A DNA stretch of 64,000 bases, from positions 29,140,001 to 29,204,000 of the forward strand of contig CM114273.1 in NCBI GenBank assembly GCA_050084515.1. The letters run 5' to 3'. Both the position numbers and the translations under genes were made by a program. The notes beneath the pieces are model-generated. The model searched no databases, had not been told where the DNA came from, and saw only the letters and a list, made by a program, of their open reading frames with translations. This document shows positions 1 through 11,865 of this stretch, piece after piece. How positions within the stretch are numbered: the stretch's first letter is position 1; the number at the start of each line of letters is the position of its first letter. This stretch comes from Blasia pusilla. Lineage: Eukaryota; Marchantiophyta; Marchantiopsida; Blasiales.

Positions 1-353
1 CTATTGATTGTAATGAATTAATATAGACTATTATGCAAGAATACCTAATATCCATGCATAAGTGATATATGTGCAGATTACTAGAAAATGAGGGTATTTT
101 TACCATCTATATCAGGTGGAGTAGAAACATTGCGAAGGTTGAGGTTCTTTGACCATGGGAAGATTTTTATAATGAAAAAGAACTTGTTGATAACTACTTG
201 CATGTACTAACAGGAATATCACTCGCAATACATGGATCAATGAGAAATGAAAGAATTTTATGACCAAAAAATTATTAGATGGGCAACCCATGTTGTGAGT
301 GTGAGCATGTCCAAACAATTATGATATTGCTATATCATGCATTGTGAAGTAAG
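1..353. other. Intergenic DNA, no gene seen
   Basis: AT-rich sequence without a convincing coding frame or recognisable repeat. The short open frames here have no plant protein character and no splice-site support. Confidence 0.5.
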
Positions 354-654
354 CAAGGTTGCATATAGACAAAGTCCATGTCCGCGGACTTACGTTCGTC
401 CTTTGGAAAGACTTATCCATGTGGGCATCACCTTCCCATTCTCTCTCATCCCCCCTACTTGCCTATGTGTTTCATATTTTCTCATATTTTCTTCCCTCCG
501 ACCCTACTTCCTTTCCCCTTATTGCCCCACTTGCTCTTTCCATACCTTCCATCATGAATTATAAGTGTGGGATCCACCTCTTGTAATCCATATGAGTGGA
601 CATATCCGGACTTGTCCGCCCTAGGGTCGAACTTGTCAATTTTTTGCAACCATG
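354..654 (+). mobile_element. hAT-type MITE, copy 1
   Basis: A 301-bp non-coding element. It begins CAAGGTTGC and ends GCAACCATG, which are imperfect terminal inverted repeats, and each subterminal end carries 'gtccatgtccg'-like motifs. The flanking 8-mers are gaagtaag and gaagcatg (6 of 8 identical), consistent with a decayed 8-bp target duplication. The same ends and interior motifs recur at 35244-35572, which has a perfect 8-bp duplication, and inverted at 62019-62485. TIRs starting CA plus 8-bp duplications point to the hAT superfamily. There is no transposase, so it would move in trans. Confidence 0.75.
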
Positions 655-1123
655 GAAGCATGTCATAAATGTGGAGAAATGAAGGTGTAGTCATCGAGAG
701 TAATGTGTTTCCTCACATAGCATAAACTTTGGAAGAAAAAAAACCCAAAGAACTATTGATATGTAGTGCAAAAGTTTGAAGCAACAAAACATGTTACAAC
801 TTAACCCCTTTGAATATAGATGTCTTTACATCTACAATCACTATGAATGCACAATCACTTTGCAAAGAGAATGAACACAGAGAGCAAGCCGTCAAACAAT
901 GCAACTCTTAGCACCCGCACAATTCCATAGCAAGGGTTTGAACGCAAAAAATATAGACTTCCAATCCAGGTACAATACTAGAGCGAGAGTAGGAAAGCTT
1001 GGATAACAAACAACAAAATGAGATTGAGGTAGGACTGAAAGTAAATCCAAGAGCAATGCTTGCATGACAAAAGAAATCAAGCAACGACCTAAAGAGCGGG
1101 TAAGAGCGCATGAGGTAAATTAG
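655..1123. other. Intergenic DNA, no gene seen
   Basis: AT-rich, with only short spurious open frames on the minus strand. Nothing recognisable. Confidence 0.4.
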
Positions 1124-1671
1124 AACATAGCCCTAATTTACTAATAGCATGAGGTAAATTTAGAACATCCATTCCATCTGAGGCCATGTTTTAACGAGAC
1201 AAAAACATATCTATATGCAGTATAGTCGAGTGATTTTCCACACATGATGCGTTGGCGGGAGCAGATTAACAAAAACATCATGACCATGAAAAAAACAAGA
1301 AGGGTGGTATAGAGCACGAAGCATGCATAATCATATGAGTAGGAAAATCATAGTGTATATTCTTTTGGCGCTTTCACTTGGGTTTCCAATTGCAACCTTG
1401 TCTCAACGAATTTATAAGGCACAATCAAAGCAATAGCCCACCACAATTTGCATAGATTGCCATGAGTGATTTTTTTTGGAAGAGACAAAAAATAATCCCA
1501 TCCATATAGACTTCAACACATACATCGACAAAAATGACAACAATATACTTCGAATGTTTATTCCTACAAACAAGGCCACCAATGCCTACCGAGCTCTAGA
1601 AATCCCTTACATGCCCTAAGAACCAAACTAACATAGCCCTAATTTACTAATAGCATGAGGTAAATTTAGAA
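1124..1671. repeat. 42-bp identical direct repeat pair
   Basis: An identical 42-bp sequence containing 'agccctaatttactaatag' occurs at 1124-1165 and 1630-1671, separated by 464 bp. A shorter version of its end (gcatgaggtaaatt) lies just before the first copy at about 1108. The spacer holds no recognisable gene. This could be a segmental duplication or the scar of an insertion. The second copy ends three bases before the Helitron-like terminus at 1675. Confidence 0.75.
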
Positions 1672-1674
1672 GTA

Positions 1675-1857
1675 CAAGTGTAAACCCGTGCGATGCACAT
1701 TTAAATTACCTCTGAAAATGATAATTAATTTTCATAATGCTCAATGTCATTTTATATTAGTTTCAAAGATCTATTGGCTCAAACTATGAGCGATCGTGAA
1801 AGTGTGAAGAGGAGAGGAACGGTTTGAAAAATGAAGGGAGCACTCTCAATAGTATTG
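1675..1857 (-). mobile_element. Helitron-like mini-element (degenerate)
   Basis: Read on the minus strand, the low-coordinate end has an 'acccgtgcgatgcac' hairpin remnant and ends in CTTG, close to the Helitron CTRR 3' end. The other end, near 'aatagtattga', resembles a decayed TCTATACTATT 5' end. The interior ('ctattggctcaaa', 'gatcgtgaaagtgtgaag') resembles the mini-Helitron at 60188-60351. The exact ends are uncertain. Confidence 0.45.
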
Positions 1858-2168
1858 AAGATTGAGTTACAGTCAAGCTCATGAGACACCTAAACTACTA
1901 TATTTAGTACTCACACGAAGTAGGGAAGCTTAATCTTGGTTAGTCAGTTAAGCTCGATTATCCTAACTAGGGTTAATTAATCACAGTTAGTCTAACTCGA
2001 GACTATGGTTAAGAGTGGGGTTAGGGTTGCTTGTACATACCCTATATAATTGAGAAGAGGACCAACCTCCACTCAATTTCTCTCATTGCAAATTTCATTC
2101 TCCATGATGGTGTGTGTGTGAGAGCCGTTTTCCACCAGTTATGCTTGTTTAGCAGTTTTCCACAAATA

Positions 2169-2366
2169 GTAACTAATATGCTGCCCGTGCGATGCACGGG
2201 TGATAGAGTTTTATTTTTCCTCTTCATTTAATTACCCTTAATGACACTGTAAACAATAGAAGAACCTTAAAAGGACAATTGTTAACAATAGAAGGGTCTT
2301 AAAAGGATAGGTGTCAACTAAGTAGGAAGAGGGTTTCTCTAACCCCATCCTCTTTACAACCCCTAC
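2169..2366 (-). mobile_element. Helitron-like fragment with 3' hairpin
   Basis: The palindrome CCCGTGCGATGCACGGG at 2184-2200 (7-bp arms, 3-nt loop) lies just inside 'actaatatgctg', a reversed Helitron 3' end with one mismatch to CTRR. The stretch to about 2355 ('ggtgtcaactaag', 'gagggtttctctaaccccatcc') resembles the interiors of the mini-Helitrons at 36713-36974 and 38472-38623. A clear 5' terminus was not found, so the right boundary is approximate. Confidence 0.45.
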
Positions 2367-2382
2367 TACTAGGCCGGAATAA

Positions 2383-2384
<2 letters not shown>

Positions 2385-2427
<43 letters not shown>
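2385..2427. repeat. (TC)n microsatellite
   Basis: An almost uninterrupted run of about 21 TC dinucleotides. The Arg-Glu-rich open frames on its minus strand are artefacts of the repeat. Confidence 0.97.
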
Positions 2428-2431
<4 letters not shown>

Positions 2432-3242
2432 GCCACATATACGTTGGGTGGCATTTTGGGGGAGTTGATTTGGAGTGCAGAGGTTGTAGAATGAAAGTTC
2501 TTCTGCCAGTGACTTTTCAACCATCGGATGAGAATAGAGTTGTGATCCTAATAAAAGCATCTTAACACACTCTATGTTAATGAATTCCCCCGTGTCAGTG
2601 CTTCCTAACTTTTGTTATCCGAGCATGTTGTAGTGCTCTCTATGCAATGGCACGCCGTGTTACTCCTTTTACTCCTCGTGTTACCTCTCTTGGTGCTTGT
2701 ATGTCTCCATCTAGTGTCACTCTTCATGTTAGTGCTTCTCAAACCCAAAACTCGTTTAATGCTTCAATCATCTATATTATAATGGGAGAATGCCTTCTTG
2801 ATTTGCAAACACCTCTCTGCTTGACATATGGCTATTGGACAACAAGAAAATGTTTCATATACCATGAACGACAAGAAACTTTTTTGAATTTAGATACAAT
2901 ATCATTAATTTCTTCCCTTCCCTAGTTCATCGATTTTTTAAATTTTTTTCGTAAGTCACAAGGTATACTAGTGTAGATGAGTTTAAGGTACACTAGCGTA
3001 TGTGAGTTTGATAAATTAGGAATAAACGATCCCTAACGTGCTCTAATATCGGCCCCAATGCTTTATCATATGCACTTATCATATGTTGCGTTTCATACAC
3101 ATCCCACACGCGCAGCCAGCGACACCCAGATGCTCTCCCGGCCTCTGCATCTCGACGTCTCGCCACCACCATTCAAAGTTACACGACACGGCTGCTACGC
3201 AGCCGTAATAAAATTTTTAAAAACGTTTTGGATGTAGGCAGG
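2428..3242. other. Intergenic DNA upstream of the M16 gene
   Basis: No supported gene. A 92-codon plus-strand frame at 2647-2925 has no recognisable similarity. Composition becomes more GC-rich after about 3085, as expected for the promoter side of the gene that starts at 3418. Confidence 0.4.
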
Positions 3243-3279
3243 GCGTTCCGAAACCTTTCATTCGAAGGTTTTGGAACGC
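3243..3279. promoter_or_regulatory. Inverted repeat in M16 promoter or 5' leader
   Basis: Arms GCGTTCCGAAACCTT (3243-3257) and AAGGTTTTGGAACGC (3265-3279) pair at 14 of 15 positions around a 7-nt loop, about 140 bp before the predicted start codon. It could be a leader hairpin or a palindromic protein-binding site. Its function is unknown. Confidence 0.5.
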
Positions 3280-3417
3280 TCGGAAGAGCCCAGAGGCAAG
3301 GAATGTGGCGAATCTGAAGCTCGAGACGGGCGAGGCCAGAAAGGTTGAGAGCCCATGATCCGAAAGGCCGACAGCCCTTAGCCCAACTGCAACTCCTGGG
3401 AACAGAAGTAGAAAGAA

Positions 3418-6400
3418 ATGATGGAGAATGCGATGCTCACGCGAAGAGCATTGCATGGATTGAGCCCAGTTCGTCCGCACTTTTGCGGCAGTAGCTCTGG
3501 GAGTCTCACAGGGCAGGGCCGAGATGTCGAGACTCGTCGAAAGCTGGGGAATCGTGTGAGAGTGATTTCGCAGCGCAACAGAAGAGCCGACTTTGTTTGC
3601 AATTCAAAGCGCTCTGATGGGGTTGAATTGGGCCATGGAAGTGATAGCTCGAGAACAGGAGAGAGGGACAATTCGGGAGCTGAAAAAGACTCCGAGGAAT
3701 GGAATGGCAAGGAGAATTCGATTAGCAGAGGTGCTGGAGAAGAAGATAAGGTGGGGCGAAGGAAAGCTTTGACCCTGTCCATAGCAGTTCCCACAGCTGT
3801 AGCCATAGATGCGGCATTTTCAGGAAATAGCCATCCTGCAAGAGCTCTTATTCAAACTGGCATGGAGCGAGGCGAATTGAAGGCAGCCGGGACTGCTGTC
3901 GAGAACTTGAAGAGTCGAGTCTCCACATTCACCTTGAATAACGGAATGCGATGGATTGTGCTGGAGAGGCATAATGCGCCGGTGGTTGCATGTCACACTT
4001 ATGCCAATGTCGGTGCTGCAAACGAAACTACTGGCATGACCGGTCTTGCTCATCTACTGGTAACTTGAAAATCTTTACAATCGACCCCAAAAACGGATTC
4101 TCGAGAGTATAATCGGTTCTTGTCTCTGCGAACTGAAAGCATGCCCACCATTCCTTCCCTGCTGATCATCTCGATGCTCGGAGTCTACTATACCGTCTAT
4201 AGCGTTGCTGCTTCAAACGATCCTTGAAGTCCTCTGATTTGTGATGGCTTCTCGACAGGAGCATTTGGCGTTCAAAGGAACTGAACTTGTGGGCACTCGC
4301 GACGCTGAGAAAGAAAGAGTCTTACTTGACCAACTAGATGATGGTCAGCTCAATCACCGGATGTATCTGAATGAGCGTTCGTCTTTTCCCCGAGGAAGGC
4401 GTAATCCTTTTAAAAAAAATGTTTTTTATTAGATTTCGTTGAGACGAGATGCTGCTCTAAGTTATTCTGCGTGAAGGAGCAAAGCGATACTTCTCATTTG
4501 TAGGATTTATGTGACGCTTCTAATGCCCATCTTTCCGATGTTTAGTCCAGCTACTTGACATGTTCGCATGTGATTCTCTTTAGAAGTCTTGTTGGAATTT
4601 ATGGAGTTCTGGTCTGTCCACCTACACTTATGGTACGACTCTACATTATCTCTACTCTCTCTGCTCATTATCTGACAAGGGAGCAGAGCAAAGTGTGGGC
4701 ACGGATCAATGCTATGGATAGTATAACTCTGGGAGAGATGCAACATTGAAAGATTGTTTAATTCACATTGCTTGCCGTCTGAGTAACTCAATGATTCACT
4801 GGGAAAACATCTCTTGCAGAAGTGGTTTAACATTCAGTTCAGTTGTCCCGATAGGCTCTCAATACTTATGGTGCAATACCTGTCATGTGTGTGGCAGTAT
4901 TTTATGCCATGGAAGAGGCCAGAAGCAAGGGCAGAATGGGGGATGCTCAGACGCTCAAAAAAAAGTTTGTACGCTCTTGACTTCCCTCTCTTCGAAGTTT
5001 TTCGGGTCCTGTATATGGTTAGTTCTCTGTATTCCAGCTCTCTTTAGACTGGGTGTCCCACCCGCGTAAACTCCAGATCGAGCACTGGATTTGCAGTATT
5101 GATTCATAGGCATGGACGACATTGATGACTGATCATGTGTATTGATCTTTCTGTTCGCAGGAAGAATTGCAGGCAGCTGCAGCACAATTTTCAATTCCTA
5201 ATGCATATGGTTCCTTGATCGAGCGCCAGGGTGGAATTGGCCTCAATGCACAAACCTCTCAAGACTCCACAGGTTGGTACTAACTCTCAAGGAAAGTAGT
5301 GTGCTGCAAACCAGCATGATGCACAAAATTCTTGAAATCGTGGAAAGGGAGCAGGAATAGAGCATCTGGGAACAATAGAGGCAGAATTTCAGGAGAAGTT
5401 TTTATAGTAGGGAAAAAGGCTCATGGTGATTGATTGCATCATTCCAATCCCTACCTGAAGCCAGCTATGAAGTTCTCAGCAAACTTCACTTCCATTTGTA
5501 GCAGTACGTTGTGCACACCTGAAACTTTCTGAACTGAGAAAAGAACGCAGGGCATTCTTCGCAGAGTAAATGATAAGTTGAAGCACCAGAGGCCAAGCCT
5601 CAATGTTGCACAAGGGACAGGTGCAAATGATTGTGGTGTTTTTAATTTTTCACGATGAAGGTAGCAGTAAACAAGATGTGTTTAACAAATTGTGGACAGA
5701 GTACTTTGTGTCATTGCCATCAAATAAGCTGGAACTGTGGATGGCATTGGAGAGTGGGCGCTTCATTGCTCCTGTTTTCCGCGAAGTCTACTCAGAAAAA
5801 GAGGTAAGTCTGCCACTTTTTCCGCAAATCTTTCCATGAGAAAGTTCTTACTTGTGTCAGTTGGTCATTTTGCATTGATCAGGCTGTGTTTTTAGGGATT
5901 GGGATATCTCATGGGCGAAATGTGCAGGTGGTGAAGGAGGAGCGCAGATTACGAGTTGATAATACGCCATTTGGCCGATTCACGGAAGCTTTTGTCGAAG
6001 CTGCCTTTCCTAAACAGCCATATGGCCGTCCAGTCATCGGTTACCGTATCCCATGCCATTCTGAAATGTTGAATTTTTTCACTGTAGGATATGATCCCTA
6101 TTAGACCTGTGGTAGAAGCTCGGTTTCCTTTTCTCTGCATGCACCTGTGCTGCACAAGCAACATGGCAGACTTGAAGCCTTCACCAGAAATCAGCTGATG
6201 ACTTTGAACGATTGGGAAGGAGAGAAGTCGCAAGTTTTTTCCAAAAGAACTACACCCCACAAACGTTGACATGTGCAGTTGTACGCATCTCTGAACCAGA
6301 GTTCTCTCTTGACCCTTTTTATTTTTGCCCCTTGGAAATATACAGGTTAATACATTCACAGAACGACTCAACACTCGATCCATAAATTGTCGGTGTTCTA

Positions 6401-8331
6401 TTTTCTGTGATTCTATACCATCACTCTTTGGGCATGACAAGGCGTGGACATGTGTCTGTAAAGAATTTTTTCCCAGGTGTTGACTGAAAGTTCTCTGCTT
6501 TTGTTGGTAAACTTGAAGCTTCAATTTAATTAGATATGGACTGACAAATTTTCCATGGCAGGTCGGTGATGTGGATCCGACTGAGGTATACCGAACTCCA
6601 AATTTTGTAAAAGACAATTCTGGATTACGTCGATCGTACAACTTTCTGGACATTGATTGTAAGATATTCTTGGCATTCACGTTTCTTTATCCATAATTTG
6701 ATGTCTTTGAGTGCAGTGAGTTTGACCATAAGTTGTTCAATTTCTATACTGCCGAAGGTTGAAAGGTTGGCCCAACGCTATTTTGGATCATGGAGGATAT
6801 ATACCAAATCTCCTGCCCTGGTCAGTCCTGCGGGAGAAAGCTGGCGGAAGAGCAGTGGATGGGATGACATCATTAGGTCCGATGGGAATCGCACCTTGCG
6901 GATGAATCTGGCAGCTCAACCATTGTACATGGAAGGTGTGTCTCTCATTGGAATCAGACGTTTCTCTTTCAGAGTGAGTGCCTTGTGGAGTTCCTCTGTT
7001 CCTCCACTCATCTACAATGATTCTTTCATCAAGACCATGGCGTGGATGATTATTCTTCTTTTTCTGATGGTTGATAATTCATTTGCAGGATACTATAGAC
7101 CGCCTGCCTCATCTTCAGACGACTCAGCTTTGACAGTTGTCAATGAACTTCTCACTGGAGGACGTCTGTCCCGGTTATACAAGGTCTTTCTCCTGATGAT
7201 CTCATTGGGTTTACTTTGCTTCTTTGATTTAATTATCCAATCTGTCAATCTCGTGGGGCTAGTCGATGGCAGACGTGGGTTGATCATTGATATCTTTGAA
7301 TGCTTTGGTTCAATCTAATCTCGAATTCAGACTCTTGCTCTAGGTACTTTTTGGATTGTCATGTTCCTCTTGCCAAAAATCTGGACCCTGATAGAGGTGA
7401 GCCTGTTACTGCGTCTAACATTAAAGTTTCAAAATGGCTCCAAGCAATACACTGGCTAGAAAATCATGGCTATATTTGCAATGGGTCATTTTGGATGTAC
7501 AAAATAAAGTGGAGCAATCCGAATATCGCCTGCAGAACTAAGAAGCTAAGGTTAAAATTGTGAGCTGTGTGACTTCGGACAGAAAGTGATTCTCCCTGGG
7601 AAAGCATTGTCAGCTCAATCAGTGGAGAGCTTTCCAGGTGACAAATTACCCTGCCTTCTGCTCATCTATGGGGTTCCTAAGCCAGGTATTCCCTAAATCT
7701 TTGGTTAGTTTTAGGGTGATTTCAAATCCTGCTCTCATTGTTTGTTTAATGTTCTTGAAGAGGATTGTGGTACCTCCAGCTGATGCTTATGGGAACCTTG
7801 TCATGGCAGGGACCAGCACTGACTTTCTAGCCAGTGTATTGCATGGAGAAGTTGAAGCATTAGTCGACAAGGCGGTGAAGGCAGATGAGCTGATGCCTAT
7901 AAAAAAGGCTGCTCGCACTGGGCTACTGGTACAACTGCCTTTTTCTGTATATTTCTCTCATGTTCGATGTCAGCATTATAGATGTTGCTGGCGAGAGTTC
8001 CATGTCCTTGGATAAGGTTTCGTCTGGAGAATCGTTTCGAGTCTCAACACAAATCACCTATCATGTGGGTATTGAGGGCAATGATGGCATTGACACTACG
8101 TTTTCTTGTGTGGGTGTCCAGGAAGCATTTGGGAGCAACAGAGCGATGGCTAAGCTTCTCTGTACATATGTAGCAACAACTGATAACTGGCAAAACCTGT
8201 TGGAAGAAAATGAATTGATTGGACTAGTATCTCCCACAGAAGTGCAGCGTGCAGCATCTCTCCTGTTCTCTCCTGACAATAGAGTGTGTGGTCATGTGAT
8301 GACCTCTGGACCCAGCAAGTCACCAACTTAG
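3418..8331 (+). CDS. Cyanobacterial-type M16 zinc metallopeptidase, predicted thylakoid-lumen protein (13 exons)
   Basis: Exons traced by hand: 3418-4059, 4259-4343, 4898-4968, 5161-5272, 5700-5803, 5928-6045, 6195-6280, 6562-6585, 6758-6935, 7089-7183, 7583-7685, 7831-7928, 8122-8331. Every junction is GT-AG and the total is 1926 nt, giving 641 residues. Residues 1 to about 110 look like a Ser/Arg-rich plastid transit peptide. RRK (114-116), a hydrophobic stretch and ARA (141-143) then resemble a twin-arginine lumen-targeting signal. The mature protein has the M16 zinc motif HLLEH (212-216, completed across intron 1), AYGSLIERQGGIGLNA, LPSNKLELWMALESGRF, VVKEERRLRVDN (339 on; the third zinc ligand is probably a Glu here), VGDVDP (407-412) and a C-terminal M16 half without zinc ligands. 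These blocks match cyanobacterial two-domain M16 proteases as I know them. It probably degrades peptides in the chloroplast. The substrate is unknown. The start of exon 11 is the least certain junction. The first of several close ATGs was taken as the start. Confidence 0.92.
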
Positions 8332-11300
8332 ACAGTGCTGAGATTTTCTGAAAGGTTCTGCGATTCTGCCAATGAGTAGGGGATTGTCAAAGATGAAAAA
8401 ACAAGTGTTTTAGTGGTTGTGTACTATTAGCCTACGATAAATCACGCATTCTGTGGTGAACAATTGAAATGTGTAAACGGCTTGACAAAGTGGATTGACA
8501 GAAATACTTGAAGATTGTGTTCTCTTGTAGTATGTTCAACCAGAAAACAATAGATAGAACTCGATTGCTTCAATTGCTGGGATGCTTATCAATCCATGCT
8601 GCTTGGATTGTCCACCCAAAACAAGACATAATTCCAATAAGATTGCTTCTGCAGGTTTTTCTATTGAATCAAACCAAGATTGAGGTCAACTGGAGCCATG
8701 AGATCTTCGATTTCACCTTTGACAGTGCGGGGCTCCCTTCTGTTCATTTCCAGATCACTCAAGAAGCACCTCAACAAGATCACTCCCTTAGCAGCTAGAG
8801 AAATGGCCATGTACTTTGCCTTGGACATGGCGAGGGGAGCAACCTTTTCATCCTTTGCTGCACCAGCTAATCACACCTCCACTCAATAAGTGGGCATATG
8901 CATTTTTGGTCATCTTTCAACTGAATTTGCTGCCTACTCACATTTGAGAGTCCTTCCAAGATTGGCCCATTATCTTGAAGCATGTATTTGCTTCTTGTGC
9001 CCAATGAGCACCCTTCACTTTCACTAGGCTACAGTAAGTGTGGTGGTATATTTGGGCCAGGCATCAATTGTATTGTAAGATTGGCACATGACAATCCACG
9101 TAAAAAATCAATGACTAGCATTTTGAGGAAGTGCTCATACATTAAAATTCGTACCTCCTAAGAACCCATATTAGTGTTGAGCTTGAAACCATGATAGAGA
9201 GATGCAAGCACATGTGCATAATCAATATTATTTAGTTAGTAAGATTCTTTTCGAGAATGGAAGGTCACTTATCAAAAGAGATGAAGGGTTTGGGAGCAGA
9301 AATATAAGCATTTGGGTCTTTTCAAAAGTGAGTCAAGTCTATCTCATGGGCCGGAGTGGAGAACTAGTCTTGTATATCATAGATGGTAAAGGTATTTTTC
9401 ATACACCTTGGATTTGCCTCAATTGAAGATGTTTCTTACTTATTTCAACCTAAAAGTAGAAGACATACATACATACATACATACATATGTCATCTTGTCT
9501 TGAATTGCATTATGGTATTGGAGTCTTTTGTTGATAAAATATTTGTTTTGTCAAAGATTTCAACGTGAGTGTAAAATTTGTCTTATTGCAAAAAACATTT
9601 TCATTTCGGAAATTGAAAGTGAGAAGGGCCCTTAATTTTGATGTGTAGTTACTTGAACTTGAGAGAAAGTCATTGATAAGATTAGAGGTTGGAGAACCTT
9701 GAGCAATTTGATGTTTAATAGTAAGCCTTATGGAGGATGAATCATTTTGAATTTTGCATGAGCAAACTTCATGGAGGATTGAGTTCTTGCTAATTTTTGA
9801 AGACCTTGTTTTAATTTAGTAGAAATGGGACAAGAGGGCTATCAAGTATGAGAGAATTATGAGAAATTGATATAGTGACGTAATATTAGAAAATAACAAT
9901 ATTAGGAAGAGTTGAGTAGGAATTCTATTTTTATGTATACACAATGTGTAAATCGATGGGATGACATGTAGTGGGCATGGAAGAATAAAATAAAACCTAG
10001 GTAAGAAAATTTTAGATTCTTGATCTACTTGCAGGAAAGCTTCTCATAGAACTCAAATAGTAGTTATTCATATTGATTGGGGCTTGGTTCAAACTTCTTG
10101 TTGTTGCATATGTGGCTTGATGGTGAGCCAAATGAGTGTTGTACAATAGTCATAATTAATGACAATTCCTCAAAAGTATGGGAAGATGACTTGTAAATGC
10201 AAGGGTAGAGGGTGAAGGCAAAGTGCGGCAAAGTACCAAGGGCTTACAGCATAGGAACTACTATGACCTCTATCTCTATCATTATCGAAGGGGACTAAAT
10301 TATATTATGAGTTACCCAACATGACATGGATTGTCATGATTCCCACAACTGTATTATGGAAGATGATTGATCATAAGATGTATGGGTCCTATAATTCAAA
10401 GGGGTCTTGAAAATACTCAAGCATGGTGTGGACCATTGGTCCATTGGGCCAAATGAATCATTGAGGAGGTTGATATTTGGTGTAATATGTATAATTAAGA
10501 GACATTGATATGAGTTTCAGGTCATTTATGGTTTGGAAGGGGTTGTTTGAATCCTTGGAGGGACAACCCACGGACCAGCCCAAATATGACTAGGATAAGT
10601 TTTGAGTCTTGCATGAAGTAGGTGTTGAGATGTGGAGGCTATAGTGGTCTCTAAGATATATGTCTCTTACATATGTGGATTTGCATGGTATAACATGGTA
10701 AGTACGTTGACTCACCAATCAAGCATACATGGTACATGGAGACTTGGTCGTGGAGGAATTCTCATAAAGTATTTAAAATTATTGAGTGCTAAATTTTGCA
10801 TCTGCTACATCATGAAAAAGTATTTTGTATAAAAATTTCATGGTGGATAACATGAGCATGGGAATAGCCTTAAATATTTCCTAATACTTGAACTTCCTAA
10901 GAATAACCATACTATTGAGTGCATTAGGACCCTATTTATAAGGTCATACTGAATGTCACCAGGCAAGGCTTTGCACATGGAGCTTTGTATTTTTTCTATG
11001 TTAGAATTGCCTCTCGCATTTTAAGGTCTTTCATTAAGGGAGGGGAAGGGAGATGATTTTAACAAGTGGGAGAAGGTAGAGTAGAGATAAAGAACACATT
11101 TTGAATAGGGGAGTTGAGATAAGATAAGGTTGTAGGAGAGGGTTGGAGAGGAGAAAAAGAATGACTTTCCAACCCTCTCCGTTTCTCCAGTGAATGAAGG
11201 GATGGGCCTCTCCCTTTTTCTATGCCCCCGACCAAGAGTAGCCTTAGAGTTCTTAACTCTTTTAGTCCCTCTCTTTGTACATCCAATATTTAGGATCCCC

Positions 11301-11618
11301 TTGATTATAAAAATAAACTTCAAAAGAGGACAGAGAAAGGTAACAACATCCCAAGAAGGAAAGGAGGCAAGAAACGTGAAAAAGAATGCAAAAAGAAAAT
11401 GACAACAAGCCAACACAAAAACCACCTCAACGAACTACCTGACTGATAATTTGAAACAAATTTGACACAAACACTAGTGGTTGGTCAAATATGAATGGAC
11501 AGATAGGTTCTTCCACCTTCTTTCCTTTCGGGCTTGTTTTCTCTTTTCTTCTCTCCATGTCTCTATAGAGAGAAGGGGAGTATAGACAATCCGTCTCTAT
11601 CAATTTTGGAGGAAAGCA
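8332..11618. other. Long intergenic region, no gene seen
   Basis: Contains the M16 3' flank and AT-rich DNA with short frames only. A frame at 8508-8798 and an overlapping one at 8680-8889 have no recognisable homology or splice structure; they may be 3' UTR or old repeat. A CATA microsatellite lies at 9462-9487. The purine/pyrimidine-biased stretch at 11030-11400 gives overlapping frames on both strands that look spurious. Confidence 0.4.
9462..9487. repeat. (CATA)n microsatellite
   Basis: Six tandem copies of the tetranucleotide ACAT/CATA in AT-rich intergenic DNA. Confidence 0.95.
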
Positions 11619-11865
11619 TCTATACTATTAGGCAAAAACGCATATGCCATTACGAGACAACATAGTCAACAAAGAGAAAAAAAAGAGTCAAAGGTCCTTT
11701 AAGGGTTCGACAAGTTCGAATGACACACATAGGTTGAGCTTCGAGTTTTGATGATTTTGGGAGTTACTATTTTAAGAGGCCACTTCGTCAATCCTCTCAA
11801 ATCTACAAATCTAAGACTCTAATCAATTGTTTCTATATCGTCCTTAGCACGTGCATACCGCCTAG
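11619..11865 (+). mobile_element. Non-autonomous mini-Helitron (247 bp)
   Basis: Begins TCTATACTATTAGG directly after an A and ends CCTAG directly before a T. That fits Helitron insertion between A and T with a 5' TC and a 3' CTRR end. A short GC-rich palindrome (GCACGTGC) lies about 10 nt before the 3' end. It has no coding capacity. It probably depended on an autonomous Helitron such as the one at 49529-59784, whose 5' end begins with the same TCTATACTAT. Confidence 0.8.

Noticed and set aside
2238-2560. Arg-Glu repeat proteins on the minus strand
   Set aside because: They are translations of the (TC)n microsatellite and have no other coding support.
3378-3806. 142-codon minus-strand frame
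   Set aside because: It is antisense to exon 1 of the M16 gene, whose plus-strand frame fits a spliced conserved protein.
5949-6680. 243-codon minus-strand frame
   Set aside because: It overlaps conserved plus-strand M16 exons and introns and has no recognisable domain.
9462-9487. Telomere-like or CRISPR-like short repeat
   Set aside because: The unit is a simple CATA tetranucleotide without spacers. No CRISPR array or telomere repeat was seen anywhere in the window.
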